64,000 bases of DNA from positions 5,394,001 to 5,458,000 of the forward strand of contig NZ_AUBJ02000001.1 in assembly GCF_000429185.2 (NCBI RefSeq). The letters run 5' to 3'. Shown here in pieces: positions 36,191-45,206 of the stretch. Source of the stretch: Actinoalloteichus caeruleus DSM 43889. GTDB taxonomy: Bacteria > Actinomycetota > Actinomycetes > Mycobacteriales > Pseudonocardiaceae. A program made the translations under genes and the position numbers. A model generated the notes under the pieces. It was not told the origin of the DNA. It did no database searches and worked only from the letters and a program-made list of their open reading frames with translations. Position 1 is the first letter of the stretch. Each line of letters opens with the position of its first letter.

Positions 36191-37477
36191 GTGAACAGCG
36201 TGTCCGGGGACGGTGCCGCCGACCGGCTGTCGCGGCAGCTGGGGACCGGGGGAGCCGTGGTCGTCGGCCTCGGGGCGATGCTGGGCGCCGGGGTCTTCGC
36301 GGTCCTCGCCCCCTCGGCCCAGGTCGCCGGTGCCAACCTGCTGCCCGCGTTGGCTGTCGCGGCCCTCGTGGCCTGCTGCAACGCGATCTCCTCCGCCAGG
36401 CTGGCCGCACGCCACCCCGAGTCCGGCGGCGCGTACGTCTACGGGCGGGAGCGGCTCGGGCCGTTCTGGGGACACCTGGCCGGCTGGGGCTTCGTGGTGG
36501 GCAAGACGGCCTCCTGCGCCGCCATGGCGCTCACCGCCGCCGCCTACCTGCTCCCCGCCGCGAGCGGCCCAGGCCGCACGGCACTCGCCGTGGGGGTCGT
36601 GCTCGCGCTGACCGCGCTGAACTACCGGGGAGTGCGGAAGTCAGCGGCGCTGACGAGGGCACTCGTCGCCATCACCCTGGCGGTGCTCACCCTGGTGGTC
36701 GTTCTCGCCCTGACCTCGGACGGCGCGGACGCCGCCCGCCTGGCCCCACCCGCCGGCACCGGCGGAGCGGGCGTGCTCCAGGCCGCCGGTCTGCTGTTCT
36801 TCGCCTTCGCCGGTTACGCGAGGGTGGCGACCCTGGGGGAGGAGGTGCGCGACCCGAGCCGGACCATCCCCCGCGCGGTCGCCGTGGCGCTTGGCCTCAC
36901 CCTCCTGGTGTACGTCGCGGTCGCCGGTGCCGCCCTGGCCGCGGTGGGACCGGCGGAGCTGGCCGCCGCCCCCGACCCCCTCGCCACCGTGGTCGCCGCC
37001 AGCGACGTGCCCTCCCTCACCCCGCTGGTCCGGGTGGGGGCGGCCGCGGCCGCGCTCGGGGCGCTGCTCGCCCTGGTCCTGGGCGTCTCCCGCACCGTGT
37101 TCGCGATGGCCAGGGATGGGCACCTGCCCCGCCGGCTGGCGGCGGTGCACCCCCGCTTCGGAGGCCCGCACCGCGCGGAGGTCGCGGTCGGGCTGGTCGT
37201 CGCGGTCCTGGTGAGCCTCGTGGACCTGCGCGACGCCATCGGGTTCTCCTCGTTCGCGGTGCTCGTCTACTACGCCATCGCCAACGTCGCCGCGTGGACC
37301 CTGTCCCGCGAGGAACACCGCCCGCCGCGAGTCGTGCCCGCGACGGGCCTGCTCGGTTGCCTGGTCCTCGCCGTCACCCTGCCCGCGGGTTCGGTCCTGG
37401 CCGGGATCGCGGCACTCGGCCTCGGCGTCCTCAGCTGGGCCGGTCGGCGCTGGGTCGGCGGCCGACGACGACGCTGA
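36191..37477 (+). CDS. APC superfamily amino acid permease
   Basis: A 428-residue transporter with about 12 hydrophobic segments. The first segment carries the APC signature GLGAMLGAGVFAVLAPSAQVAG. FFAFAGYARVATLGEEVRDPSRTIPRAV is the conserved TM6 and loop motif of the family, and SRTVFAMARDGHLPRRLA matches the loop before TM9. It probably imports an amino acid with protons. GTG 36191 follows GGGGAGG. The stop is 31 bases from the convergent prolyl oligopeptidase. The substrate is unknown. Confidence 0.88.
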   Translation: MNSVSGDGAADRLSRQLGTGGAVVVGLGAMLGAGVFAVLAPSAQVAGANLLPALAVAALVACCNAISSARLAARHPESGGAYVYGRERLGPFWGHLAGWGFVVGKTASCAAMALTAAAYLLPAASGPGRTALAVGVVLALTALNYRGVRKSAALTRALVAITLAVLTLVVVLALTSDGADAARLAPPAGTGGAGVLQAAGLLFFAFAGYARVATLGEEVRDPSRTIPRAVAVALGLTLLVYVAVAGAALAAVGPAELAAAPDPLATVVAASDVPSLTPLVRVGAAAAALGALLALVLGVSRTVFAMARDGHLPRRLAAVHPRFGGPHRAEVAVGLVVAVLVSLVDLRDAIGFSSFAVLVYYAIANVAAWTLSREEHRPPRVVPATGLLGCLVLAVTLPAGSVLAGIAALGLGVLSWAGRRWVGGRRRR

Positions 37478-37508
37478 GCGGGGTGCGGGGCCCGGACCGG
37501 CGCGGCCG

Positions 37509-39644
37509 TCAGCCGAGATCCAGACCGGTGGCCTCCGCGAGGAAGGCGAGCTGGTCCACGGACAACGCCACCGACCGCGACACCGACCTCGCGCCGTGCC
37601 CGACCTCGGTCTCGCGGCGGAGCAACACCGGGCGTTCCGCCGGCTCACCCGAGGTCGCGTGCTGGAGGGCCGCGCACATCTTCCTGGCGTGGCAGGGATC
37701 CACCCTGGTGTCGGAGTCGAAGACCGTGAACAGCACGGAGGGGTACCTCGCCCCGGAGACCACGTGGTGGTAGGGGGAGTAGGCCAGCAACCAGTCCAGC
37801 TCCTCCGGGACCTCGGCGCTCCCGTACTCGTCGTTCCACGTGCGGCCGAGCAGGAAGTGCTCGTAGCGCACCATGTCCAACAGGGGGGCCGAGCACACCA
37901 CCGCCCGGTACAACTCGGGCCGCTGGGTCAGCGCCGCGCCCACGAGCAGACCGCCGTTGGACCCGCCCATGATCGCGAGCTGCTCGGGCGTGGTCCAGCC
38001 CTGGGCCACGAGGTGTTCCGCCGCCGCGTGGAAGTCGTCGAACACCCGCTGCTTGTGCTGGCGCATCCCGGCGCGGTGCCAGTCCTCGCCCTCCTCACCA
38101 CCCCCGCGCAGGGAGGCGACGACCCACACGCCACCGGCGGCCACCCACGCCAGTGCCGCCGACGAGTAGCCGGGGCGCCGGCTGACCGAGAACCCGCCGT
38201 AGCCCGTCAGCAGCGTGGGACGAGGGCGGTCCGGCACGCCCGCCGGGGAGACGACGAACATGCGCACGAGCTGCCCGTCGGCCGAGTGGTACGAGATCTG
38301 GTCCGTGCGCACCTCGGGGGGCCGCACCGCTCCCGGTGCCGGACTCACCAGCCCGGCTGGCCCGGTGAGCACCGAGTGCTCCAGCACTCCCGGCGGCGTG
38401 ACGAAGTCCGTCCACCCGATCCAGATGCGGTCCTCGTCGTGCCCCGTCTGGTCGTCGACGGTGGAGAGGCCGGTGACCGCTCCCGGCCCGGGCAGCGGCA
38501 CGTCTCCGAGCGGCTCACCCGTCGTGGGGTGGTGCAGCGACAGTTCCGACCTGGCATGACGTGAACGGAGCACGACCAGGCTGGACGGGTGTTCCGGGCC
38601 ACCTGGCAGGTACCGCGCCCCTTCCAGGACGGCGTCGGGCTCCTCCGGGACCAGCTCGCGCCACTCGGCACGCTCCGGCCGTTCCGGGTCGGCCACGCAC
38701 AGCCGCCAGCGGGGCGCGCCGTCGGTCGTGCGCACCACCAGAACCCCGGTCCGGTCCACCCAGGGGTCGACCCGGATCCCGTCACGCTGGTCCACCAGTT
38801 GGGTCAGGGTGCCGCCGGCCTGGAGGTCCGCGATCCACACCGAATCGCGGGGGGCGGTGCCCGGGCGCGCGGTCACCAGCAGCCACCGGCCCCGGGGGCA
38901 CACCCGCACGCCGTAGTAGTTCGTCGGGTCGAGTCCCTCACCGAGGACGACCTCGTCCTCCGAGCTGTCCTGGCCCACGACGTGCCGCAGGACCCTGCGG
39001 TGGAACTGCTCCTCACCGGCGGGGACCCGTTCCGGCGGCAGGCGGCGGACGTAGTAGAACTCCTTGCCCCCCGGTAGCCAGGCCACGGCCGAGTAGCGGC
39101 ACCGGTCGATGGGGCCGTCCACCCGCTCGCCGGTCCGCACGTCCACCACGAACAGCACGGAGTGCTCGTCGCCGCCAACGGACAGCTGGTACGCGAGCAG
39201 ATCGCCCTCCAGGCTGGGCGACCAGGTGTCCAGGGTGGTGCGACCGGACGGGTCGATCTCCGCGACGTCGATGAGTGGGCGTTCCCGCCAGGATCCGTCG
39301 TCGGCGCGTTCCCGGACGTGGAGCACGACGTGGTCCTGCCCGGGAACCCGCCGGGTGAGGAAGGCGCGGCCGGCGCGCCAGGTCGGAACGGAGACGGAAC
39401 CGGCCGAGGTCAGCTCGGTCAGACGGGCGTCGAGCGCCTCCCTGCCGGGAAGTCCGTCGAGGCGACGCCGCGTCAGTTCGTCCTGCTCGCGGTGCCAGGA
39501 CTCCGTCTCGGGGGAGTCGCCCCGTTCCAGCCACCGGTAGGGATCAGGGACCGGTCGGCCGTGCAGGTCGTCGACGAGATCGAGCCGACGTGCCCGGGGG
39601 TAGTCATCGACTGCGCCGTTCGGGGGTGCGGGGCTGGCGGTCAC
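37509..39644 (-). CDS. prolyl oligopeptidase family serine peptidase (S9A)
   Basis: A 711-residue cytoplasmic peptidase. It starts with the family motif PDPYRWLE (residues 33-40), continues with a seven-bladed propeller (~80-430) and ends with an alpha/beta hydrolase domain. The catalytic triad is Ser562 in GGSNGG, Asp645 in DTRV and His683 in GHGA. It should cleave after proline in short peptides. The start GTG has TAAGGT 6 bases upstream (39651-39656 on the plus strand), pointing to a leaderless message. It adds to the peptide-processing content of this region. Confidence 0.93.
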   Translation of the reverse strand: MTASPAPPNGAVDDYPRARRLDLVDDLHGRPVPDPYRWLERGDSPETESWHREQDELTRRRLDGLPGREALDARLTELTSAGSVSVPTWRAGRAFLTRRVPGQDHVVLHVRERADDGSWRERPLIDVAEIDPSGRTTLDTWSPSLEGDLLAYQLSVGGDEHSVLFVVDVRTGERVDGPIDRCRYSAVAWLPGGKEFYYVRRLPPERVPAGEEQFHRRVLRHVVGQDSSEDEVVLGEGLDPTNYYGVRVCPRGRWLLVTARPGTAPRDSVWIADLQAGGTLTQLVDQRDGIRVDPWVDRTGVLVVRTTDGAPRWRLCVADPERPERAEWRELVPEEPDAVLEGARYLPGGPEHPSSLVVLRSRHARSELSLHHPTTGEPLGDVPLPGPGAVTGLSTVDDQTGHDEDRIWIGWTDFVTPPGVLEHSVLTGPAGLVSPAPGAVRPPEVRTDQISYHSADGQLVRMFVVSPAGVPDRPRPTLLTGYGGFSVSRRPGYSSAALAWVAAGGVWVVASLRGGGEEGEDWHRAGMRQHKQRVFDDFHAAAEHLVAQGWTTPEQLAIMGGSNGGLLVGAALTQRPELYRAVVCSAPLLDMVRYEHFLLGRTWNDEYGSAEVPEELDWLLAYSPYHHVVSGARYPSVLFTVFDSDTRVDPCHARKMCAALQHATSGEPAERPVLLRRETEVGHGARSVSRSVALSVDQLAFLAEATGLDLG

Positions 39645-39975
39645 CCGCTGACCTTAGAGAACCGGGCGCGGTCGGCCGCCGTCAGGTTCGGTTCCACCAC
39701 GTGGCTCGCTGTGAGTTGCGACACGAATGGGCGGGTCCGGGGGACCTGTTTTCGGTGTATCGGCTTTTCACAGGTGCGCGGAAGCCACCAGATGTGGTCG
39801 ACTAGTCCACGCTAGCGGTGGAGGTGGTCGAGTGCCCGACCGACAACCCACTCCGATCGGCGTGGCTGACGGGTTCGCATCCCGGTCCGTCCTGCGTGCC
39901 CCACGGCCGCACGCGGACGCCGCGGCCGACGGTGGAGGAGAACGACACGGCCCAGTGGGCGTGCTGGCGCCAAGT

Positions 39976-40530
39976 ATGGACCATGCCCGGAGAGCATCGA
40001 CCGGCGGGTCGATCATCCCGGCACGTCGGCGGGTCCTGCTGCTCAACGCGACCTACGAGCCATTGACCGCCCTGCCGTTGCGGCGGGCGGTGGTGCTGGT
40101 GGTCTGTGGGAAGGCCGAGGTGGTGCACCGGGACCCAGCTGGCAGTGCCCTGCGGGCGGCCGCCCTGGTGCAGGAGGTGCCCTCGGTCATCCGGCTCAGC
40201 CGGTACGTCCGGGTCCCCTACCTGGGCCGCGTGCCGCTGACCCGCGCCGGTCTGATGCTGCGGGACCGGCACCGGTGCGCCTACTGCGGTGGCCGTGCCG
40301 ACACCGTCGACCACGTGGTGCCCCGGAGCCGAGGGGGGCAGCACGTGTGGGAGAACTGCGTGGCCAGCTGCGCGCGTTGCAACCACCGCAAGGCTGACCG
40401 CCTGCTCCTGGAGATCGGGTGGAGGTTGCGGGTCCTCCCGAGGGCGCCGCACGGGCCCCACTGGCGTCTGTTGGCGGGCGCCGGCGAGACCGATCCGCTC
40501 TGGTTGCCCTACCTCGGGGAGGCGGCCTAG
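39976..40530 (+). CDS. HNH endonuclease family protein
   Basis: A 184-residue protein (from this ATG) with a Zn-ribbon HNH nuclease domain: RCAYCGG, TVDHVVPRSRGGQHVWENCV and SCARCNHRKAD, giving the CxxC...H...N...CxxC(N)xxK pattern. The N-terminal part (VLLLNATYEPLTALPLRRAVVLVV) is the conserved lead-in of a widespread actinobacterial HNH family. It corresponds by position to mycobacterial Rv2469c. Biological targets are unknown. The frame is open further upstream and GTG codons there are possible starts. Confidence 0.85.
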   Translation: MDHARRASTGGSIIPARRRVLLLNATYEPLTALPLRRAVVLVVCGKAEVVHRDPAGSALRAAALVQEVPSVIRLSRYVRVPYLGRVPLTRAGLMLRDRHRCAYCGGRADTVDHVVPRSRGGQHVWENCVASCARCNHRKADRLLLEIGWRLRVLPRAPHGPHWRLLAGAGETDPLWLPYLGEAA

Positions 40531-40694
40531 CCGCACCCGGCCGAGGCGGGGTGCTGGCGGCGGCGGACCACCTCCGGTGGAGCCTCGGGCGTGGCCGAGC
40601 TGGAGGAGGCACGAGCGCCCGCCCATGTCCCGCCCGGTGCGCTGCGCCAGGTCGCGCGGTCGACCACTGGTCATGCTCGGGTGTCCCGGCTGCC

Positions 40695-40735
40695 GTGAGA
40701 CCCCGGTCCGGCTCCGTGCCGAACCGGGGTCTCAC
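40695..40735. terminator. strong bidirectional hairpin
   Basis: GTGAGACCCCGGT (40695-40707) pairs perfectly with ACCGGGGTCTCAC (40723-40735); an inner GGC/GCC pairing extends it. It lies between the HNH gene and the end of the heptad-repeat gene. A hairpin of this quality 35 bases beyond 40771 supports a transcript arriving on the minus strand. Confidence 0.75.
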
Positions 40736-40770
40736 CGGGAACACGCCGCCGAGGCTGGCGGCGGGCCAGC

Positions 40771-41310
40771 TCAGCGCGTGACGCGGATGCCGGCTTCGGT
40801 GACGCGGATGCCATCACGAGTGACGCGGATGCCGGCCTTGGTGACGCGGATGCCGTCGCGGGTGACGCGGATGCCGGCCTTGGTGACGCGGATGCCGGCG
40901 CGGGATGAGCGGTGGGGTGGCTTCTGCGGGGTGACGCGGATGCCTGCTTCGGTGACGCGGATGCCATCACGAGTGACGCGGATGCCGGCCTTGGTGACGC
41001 GGATGCCGTCGCGGGTGACGCGGATGCCGGCGTTGGGCGTGGAGTGGTTGGGGGTTCGGGGGGTGACTCGGATCCCGGATTCGGTGACGCGGATCCCGTC
41101 GCGGGTCACGCGGATCCCGGCGCGGGTCACCCGGATGCCCGCACTGGTCGGTGCTGAGCACCCCGCACCGCTGGTGCGCCCCCGGCTCGGCACCCGCTCG
41201 CCGGCGCTCCCGCACCGGGGACCACCGGGACGAGAGACGAGGGCACCGGACGGCTGGGGCGCGAGTCCGCGCGTGCTGCTTCCACGACGAATCACCAAGT
41301 GGCCGGACAT
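40771..41310 (-). CDS. heptad-repeat protein (15 x GIRVTxx), unknown function
   Basis: A 179-residue basic protein not recognised from any family. Residues ~1-55 are Ser/Gly/Arg-rich (MSGHLVIRRGSSTRGLAP...). The rest is 15 near-perfect heptads, [A/D/S]GIRVT[R/K/E/P], in blocks of 4, 5 and 6 separated by two 9-residue Pro-rich linkers (RTPNHSTPN and QKPPHRSSR). Ala and Asp tend to alternate at heptad position 1. The ATG follows a perfect GAGGAGG (41317-41323) at 6-base spacing. Base changes between the DNA units are silent in this frame within GIRVT. The IRVT core suggests short beta strands, perhaps a solenoid; that is inference. No signal peptide. Confidence 0.7.
   Translation of the reverse strand: MSGHLVIRRGSSTRGLAPQPSGALVSRPGGPRCGSAGERVPSRGRTSGAGCSAPTSAGIRVTRAGIRVTRDGIRVTESGIRVTPRTPNHSTPNAGIRVTRDGIRVTKAGIRVTRDGIRVTEAGIRVTPQKPPHRSSRAGIRVTKAGIRVTRDGIRVTKAGIRVTRDGIRVTEAGIRVTR
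40778..41146. repeat. 15-unit, 21-bp tandem repeat array
   Basis: On the plus strand the unit begins GTGACGCGGATGCC followed by 7 variable bases. Units fall at 40778-40903 (6), 40931-41035 (5) and 41063-41146 (4), separated by two 27-base spacers. Unit types recur in the same order in blocks 1 and 2 (A-B-C-D-C), showing duplication of a higher-order block. Block 3 is the most diverged. All lengths are multiples of 3. Confidence 0.97.
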
Positions 41311-41684
41311 GCGGATCCTCCTCGGACAGCTGATCACGAGAATGGGAACGAGCTGGAACTGCGCGAGTGCTCGTCAGCATGCGCACGGGGCCCGGGCCGC
41401 CCACCACAGAAGCTAGGAGCGGGGTGGACGTGGCACAAGCGGCCAGGTGGCGGCCTGGCGTACGCCGTTTCCACCGGTGGGATGAGTAGCGGAGCGAGGG
41501 AAGTGCACGGGTAGTGCGCAAACGCTGTGACGCAACCGAGGGATGGCGGGGAAATGTCACCCACACAGCGAACTGTCGGTGAGTTGGTCACACCTGGTTC
41601 ACCTTGGCCGAGTGGCTGGCCCGGGCCGCCGTCCGAGGACCCGCAGGAGGCGCTTGGCCCAGGTCATCGGTTACCGTACGGGCC
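41311..41684. other. divergent intergenic region
   Basis: About 370 bases between the heptad-repeat gene (minus) and the small membrane protein (plus). It holds the strong ribosome-binding site of the repeat gene at 41317-41323 and, at the right end, the -10-like TACCGT (41672-41677) for the plus-strand gene. No clear promoter for the repeat gene was recognised. Confidence 0.4.
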
Positions 41685-41939
41685 GTGACCATCATGGAGA
41701 CAACACTCGTCTTCGTGCTGATCCCACTCGTCCTCTATGGGCTGGTCGCGCTGCTGACGCTGCGGAAGCAACCCGTTCGCGACACACGCTACCGCCCGGG
41801 GCAGGAGTGGACGCACGAGCCGATCTGGTGGACCGCCAACCCGGCAGGGCTGCGCGGATCCCAGCGACACGTCGCCGAGGAACCGACCGAGGGCCTCCAG
41901 ACGACGACGATCCAGGGAGGCGCCCGTGGGAACTGGTGA
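41685..41939 (+). CDS. small single-pass membrane protein
   Basis: An 84-residue protein with one N-terminal hydrophobic helix (about residues 6-25, TLVFVLIPLVLYGLVALL). A hydrophilic tail follows with RYRPGQEWTHEPIWWTANP near the middle. GTG start with TACCGT 7 bases upstream, probably leaderless; ATG 41694 is an alternative. It overlaps the following DUF5130 gene by 14 bases. Function unknown; the coupling suggests the two proteins act together. Confidence 0.75.
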   Translation: MTIMETTLVFVLIPLVLYGLVALLTLRKQPVRDTRYRPGQEWTHEPIWWTANPAGLRGSQRHVAEEPTEGLQTTTIQGGARGNW

Positions 41940-42417
41940 AGTGGCGCAGCGCAGTGCGGAAGCTGACGCCGAACTGGGGTACGGGGAGGCCAGGACGGTG
42001 ACCGGGCGGGTCTCGGTCGCCAAACGGGTGCTGCCCGAGGAGTCGGACTCCCCGTTCGGGCACAACGAGCTCGCGCGACTCGACGAGGCCCTCACGCTCA
42101 CCACGAGGGCTACCGGACTGGACTTCAGCATCTACCTGGGTGGGCTCGGCGAGAACACGCGCCGCCAGGCCGAGGAACTGCACGCGTCCCTCGGCGCGAG
42201 GGCGACCGACTCCGTGCTGATCGCCGTCTCGCCCGAGCAGCGGGTCGTGGAGTTGGTGACCGGAGAGGAAGCCGGCCGTCGCATCCCCGACCGCAGCTGC
42301 AAGCTCGCGGTGATGAGCATGGTGGCCTCCTTCAAGGAGGGCGACCTGGCCGGTGGCCTGCTGGACGGGCTGCGGATGCTGTCCGACCAGGCGGGCGTGG
42401 ACATCCAGCGCGACTGA
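41926..42417 (+). CDS. DUF5130 / TPM-like domain protein
   Basis: A 163-residue protein with the pattern of actinobacterial DUF5130 (Rv2468c-like by position). It has an N-terminal VTGRVSVAKRVLPEESDSPFGHNELARLDEAL, then IYLGGLGEN and VLIAVSPEQRVVELVTGEEAGRRIPD, resembling the TPM fold seen in some membrane-associated phosphatase-like proteins. No membrane helix of its own; the overlapping upstream gene could provide an anchor. The GTG start lies inside the previous gene. Confidence 0.75.
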   Translation: MGTGEVAQRSAEADAELGYGEARTVTGRVSVAKRVLPEESDSPFGHNELARLDEALTLTTRATGLDFSIYLGGLGENTRRQAEELHASLGARATDSVLIAVSPEQRVVELVTGEEAGRRIPDRSCKLAVMSMVASFKEGDLAGGLLDGLRMLSDQAGVDIQRD

Positions 42418-42421
42418 CGCC

Positions 42422-42448
42422 GGGCGGGGCGGTCAGCGCGGCCCGCCC
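42422..42448. terminator. hairpin between convergent genes
   Basis: GGGCGGG (42422-42428) and CCCGCCC (42442-42448) flank a 13-base loop, starting 5 bases after the DUF5130 stop. The remaining ~200 bases before the pepN stop hold no gene I can support. Confidence 0.4.
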
Positions 42449-42653
42449 TCCACCACGTCCCACGTGCGCCCCGGCCGGTGCGGGCCCCGGGGACGACCGC
42501 CTTCCCCCACCCGCGCGGCCCCCGCTCGGGGCGTGCCCGGTCGGCGCGTCCCGAGCGGGTCGGTTCCGGCCGAACTCCGGCTCGTACCGATCTCGGGTTC
42601 GCTCCGCCCCCGGAGGCGACCCGCCAACGGGACGCCTCCAGGAACGGTCCGCG

Positions 42654-45206
42654 TCACTGCCCGTCGAACTCCCGGGCCGCCAACGCCCGCACCACACCAG
42701 CACGCCCCTCGGACACCAGCCGGCGCAACGCGGGCGGGTGCTCGGCGGCGAGCCACTCGTCGGCGGCGGACACCGTCTCCTCCGACACGGCCCACGACGG
42801 GAAGAGCCCGACCACGGCCGGCTGGGCGCGTTCGATGGAACGCCTGCTCCACACGTCCGCGATCTCGGCGAAGTACCGCCCCACGTAGTCCGCCAACAGC
42901 TCGGACTGGCCCGGGTGCGCGAAGCCCGCGATGATGGCCTCGTTGACCGCGTTGGGCAACTCGTCGTCGAGCGTGGCCCGCCGCCAGGCCTCGGCCTTGT
43001 CGGCGGCCGTGGGGCGCAGCGCCAGTGCCCGCTCGGCCTGTCGGCGACCCGTCGCGGTGTCGTCCCGCTCCCGCTCCGCCTCGACCTCGTCCGCGCCAGC
43101 CGAGCCGTGGGCGACCAGCGCCTGGAGCAGCCGCCAACGCAGGTCGGTGTCCACCGTCAGCCCCTCGGGGACGTCCACCCCGTCGAGCCAGCCGCGTACC
43201 GCCGCCTGCTCCGCCGCACCCAGCACCGCGCCGCTCAGCGAGTTGACGAAGGCCAACTGGTGGTCCGATCCCGGCTCCGCCGTCCTGACCAACTCCAACA
43301 CCCGGGAGCTGAACCGCGACCAGCCCTCGGCCCGCCAGTCCTCGGCGGCGTAGAAGTTCAGGGCGGTCTGGGCCTGGAGCAACAGCCGTTGCACCACGCC
43401 GACCTCCGGTTCGCGGTGCACCCCGTTGAGGACCAGGTTCACGAAGTCCCTGGCCTTCAGCTCCGCCTCGCGTGCCATCTCCCACGCCGCCGACCAGCAC
43501 AGCGTGCGCGGCAACGACTCCTCGACGTCGGAGATGCGGTCGATCAGGGTGGTCAACGACTCCGGGTCCAGGCGCATGTGGCAGTAGGTCAGGTCGTCGT
43601 CGTTGACCAGGACGAGCCGCCCCCGGTGCTGCCCGACCAGCTCCTCGACCGGGGTCCGCTCGCCGGAGACGTCCAGCTCGACCCGCCGCACCCGGACGAG
43701 ACGGCCGGTCGCCGGGTCCTCGTCGTACACGCCCACCGCGACCCGGTGGGTGCGCAGTTCGCCCGCACCTGGCCTGGCCGGTCCCTGGATCACGTCGAAG
43801 GAGGTGAAACGGCCCTCGGAGTCCAGCTCGAAGCGGGGTCGCAGCGAGTTCAGGCCGGTCGTCTCCAGCCACTCGGCGCTCCACCAGGACAGGTCGCGGC
43901 CGGACGCCTGCTCCAGCGCGGACAGCAGGTCGGCGAGGGTGGCGTTCTCCCAGGCGTGGCGCTCGAAGTAGAGCCGCAGACCAGCCAGGAAGTTCTCCAG
44001 GCCCACGTAGGCGACCAGCTGCTTGAGCACGCTGGCGCCCTTGGCGTAGGTGATGCCGTCGAAGTTGACCTCCACCGCGTGCAGGTCGGGGATGTCGGCG
44101 GCGACGGGGTGCGTCGAGGGCAGCTGGTCCTGCCGGTACGCCCAGGACTTCTCGATGTTGGCGAAGGTGGTCCAGGCGTGCGTGTACTCCGTCGCCTCCG
44201 CCTGGGCGAGCACACTGGCCCAGGTGGCGAACGACTCGTTGAGCCACAGGTCGTTCCACCAACGCATGGTGACCAGGTCGCCGAACCACATGTGGGCCAT
44301 CTCGTGCAGCAGCGTCTCGCACCGGCGCTCGTACAGGTACCGGGTGACCCTGGACCGGAAGACGTAGTCCTCCAGGTAGGTGACGCAGCCGGCGTTCTCC
44401 ATCGCTCCGGCGTTGAACTCGGGCACGAAGCACTGGTCGTACTTGCCGAAGGGGTACCGGACCCCGAACGCGGAGTTGTAGAAGTCGAAGCCCTGCTTGG
44501 TCTCGGTGAACAGCCGCTCCGCGTCGAGGTGCTCGGCGAGCGAGGCCCGGCAGTAGAGGCCGAGGGGGATGCCGTCGTGCTCGTCCCGCCACTCCGCGTA
44601 GGGGCCCGCCACCAGTGCGACCAGGTAGGTCGACATGCGTTCCGTGCGCCGGAAGACGTGGCGCACCCCGCTGTCGGCGGTGTCCTCGGTGCGTTCCGCC
44701 GCCGCGTTGGAGATCACCTTCCAGTCGGCGGGCGCGGTCACGACGAGGTCGTAGACGGACTTCAGGTCGGGCTGGTCGAAGCAGGCGAACATGCGCTTGG
44801 CGTCGGCCGTCTCGAACTGCGTGTACAGGTACACGCCGCCGTCGACGGGATCGACGAACCGGTGCAGGCCCTCGCCGGTGTTCATGTAGCGGCAGTCGGC
44901 CACCACCACCAGCTCGTTGTCCTCGGCGAGATCGGGCAGCGCGATCCCGTCCTCCTCCCGGTAGGCGCTGACGTCCAGCTCCGTCCCGTTGAGGACCGCG
45001 CGCTCGACCCGGTCGGCGACCAGGTCGATCCAGCTGCTCGCGCCGGGTGTCCCACCGCGGAACCGGACGGTCGTCGTGGAGCGGAAGGTGTGCTCCCCCG
45101 GCTTCCCCCGGCCGTCGGTGAGGTCCAGTTCGACGGCGTAGGACTGCACGGAGAGCAGGGCGCTCCGTTCTGCGGACTGTTCTCTGGTCAGGTTCGGTGC
45201 GGCCAC
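42654..45206 (-). CDS. pepN: aminopeptidase N (M1 metallopeptidase)
   Basis: An 850-residue zinc aminopeptidase. GAMEN at residues 267-271 binds the peptide N-terminus. His301, His305 and Glu324 (HEMAH...WLNESF) bind zinc, and Glu302 is the catalytic base. The N-terminal beta saddle covers ~1-200 and an ERAP1-like helical domain fills ~500-850. It trims N-terminal residues from peptides in the cytoplasm. The GTG start follows a weak ribosome-binding context. Its position in the conserved block matches mycobacterial pepN (Rv2467). Confidence 0.95.
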   Translation of the reverse strand: MAAPNLTREQSAERSALLSVQSYAVELDLTDGRGKPGEHTFRSTTTVRFRGGTPGASSWIDLVADRVERAVLNGTELDVSAYREEDGIALPDLAEDNELVVVADCRYMNTGEGLHRFVDPVDGGVYLYTQFETADAKRMFACFDQPDLKSVYDLVVTAPADWKVISNAAAERTEDTADSGVRHVFRRTERMSTYLVALVAGPYAEWRDEHDGIPLGLYCRASLAEHLDAERLFTETKQGFDFYNSAFGVRYPFGKYDQCFVPEFNAGAMENAGCVTYLEDYVFRSRVTRYLYERRCETLLHEMAHMWFGDLVTMRWWNDLWLNESFATWASVLAQAEATEYTHAWTTFANIEKSWAYRQDQLPSTHPVAADIPDLHAVEVNFDGITYAKGASVLKQLVAYVGLENFLAGLRLYFERHAWENATLADLLSALEQASGRDLSWWSAEWLETTGLNSLRPRFELDSEGRFTSFDVIQGPARPGAGELRTHRVAVGVYDEDPATGRLVRVRRVELDVSGERTPVEELVGQHRGRLVLVNDDDLTYCHMRLDPESLTTLIDRISDVEESLPRTLCWSAAWEMAREAELKARDFVNLVLNGVHREPEVGVVQRLLLQAQTALNFYAAEDWRAEGWSRFSSRVLELVRTAEPGSDHQLAFVNSLSGAVLGAAEQAAVRGWLDGVDVPEGLTVDTDLRWRLLQALVAHGSAGADEVEAERERDDTATGRRQAERALALRPTAADKAEAWRRATLDDELPNAVNEAIIAGFAHPGQSELLADYVGRYFAEIADVWSRRSIERAQPAVVGLFPSWAVSEETVSAADEWLAAEHPPALRRLVSEGRAGVVRALAAREFDGQ

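Noticed and set aside
40289-41416. Plus-strand 375-residue frame through the array (VTRMPxx repeats)
   Set aside because: Its first part overlaps the real HNH gene in another frame, it has no start signal of its own, and the array's substitutions change Met to Ile in this frame while being silent within GIRVT on the minus strand.
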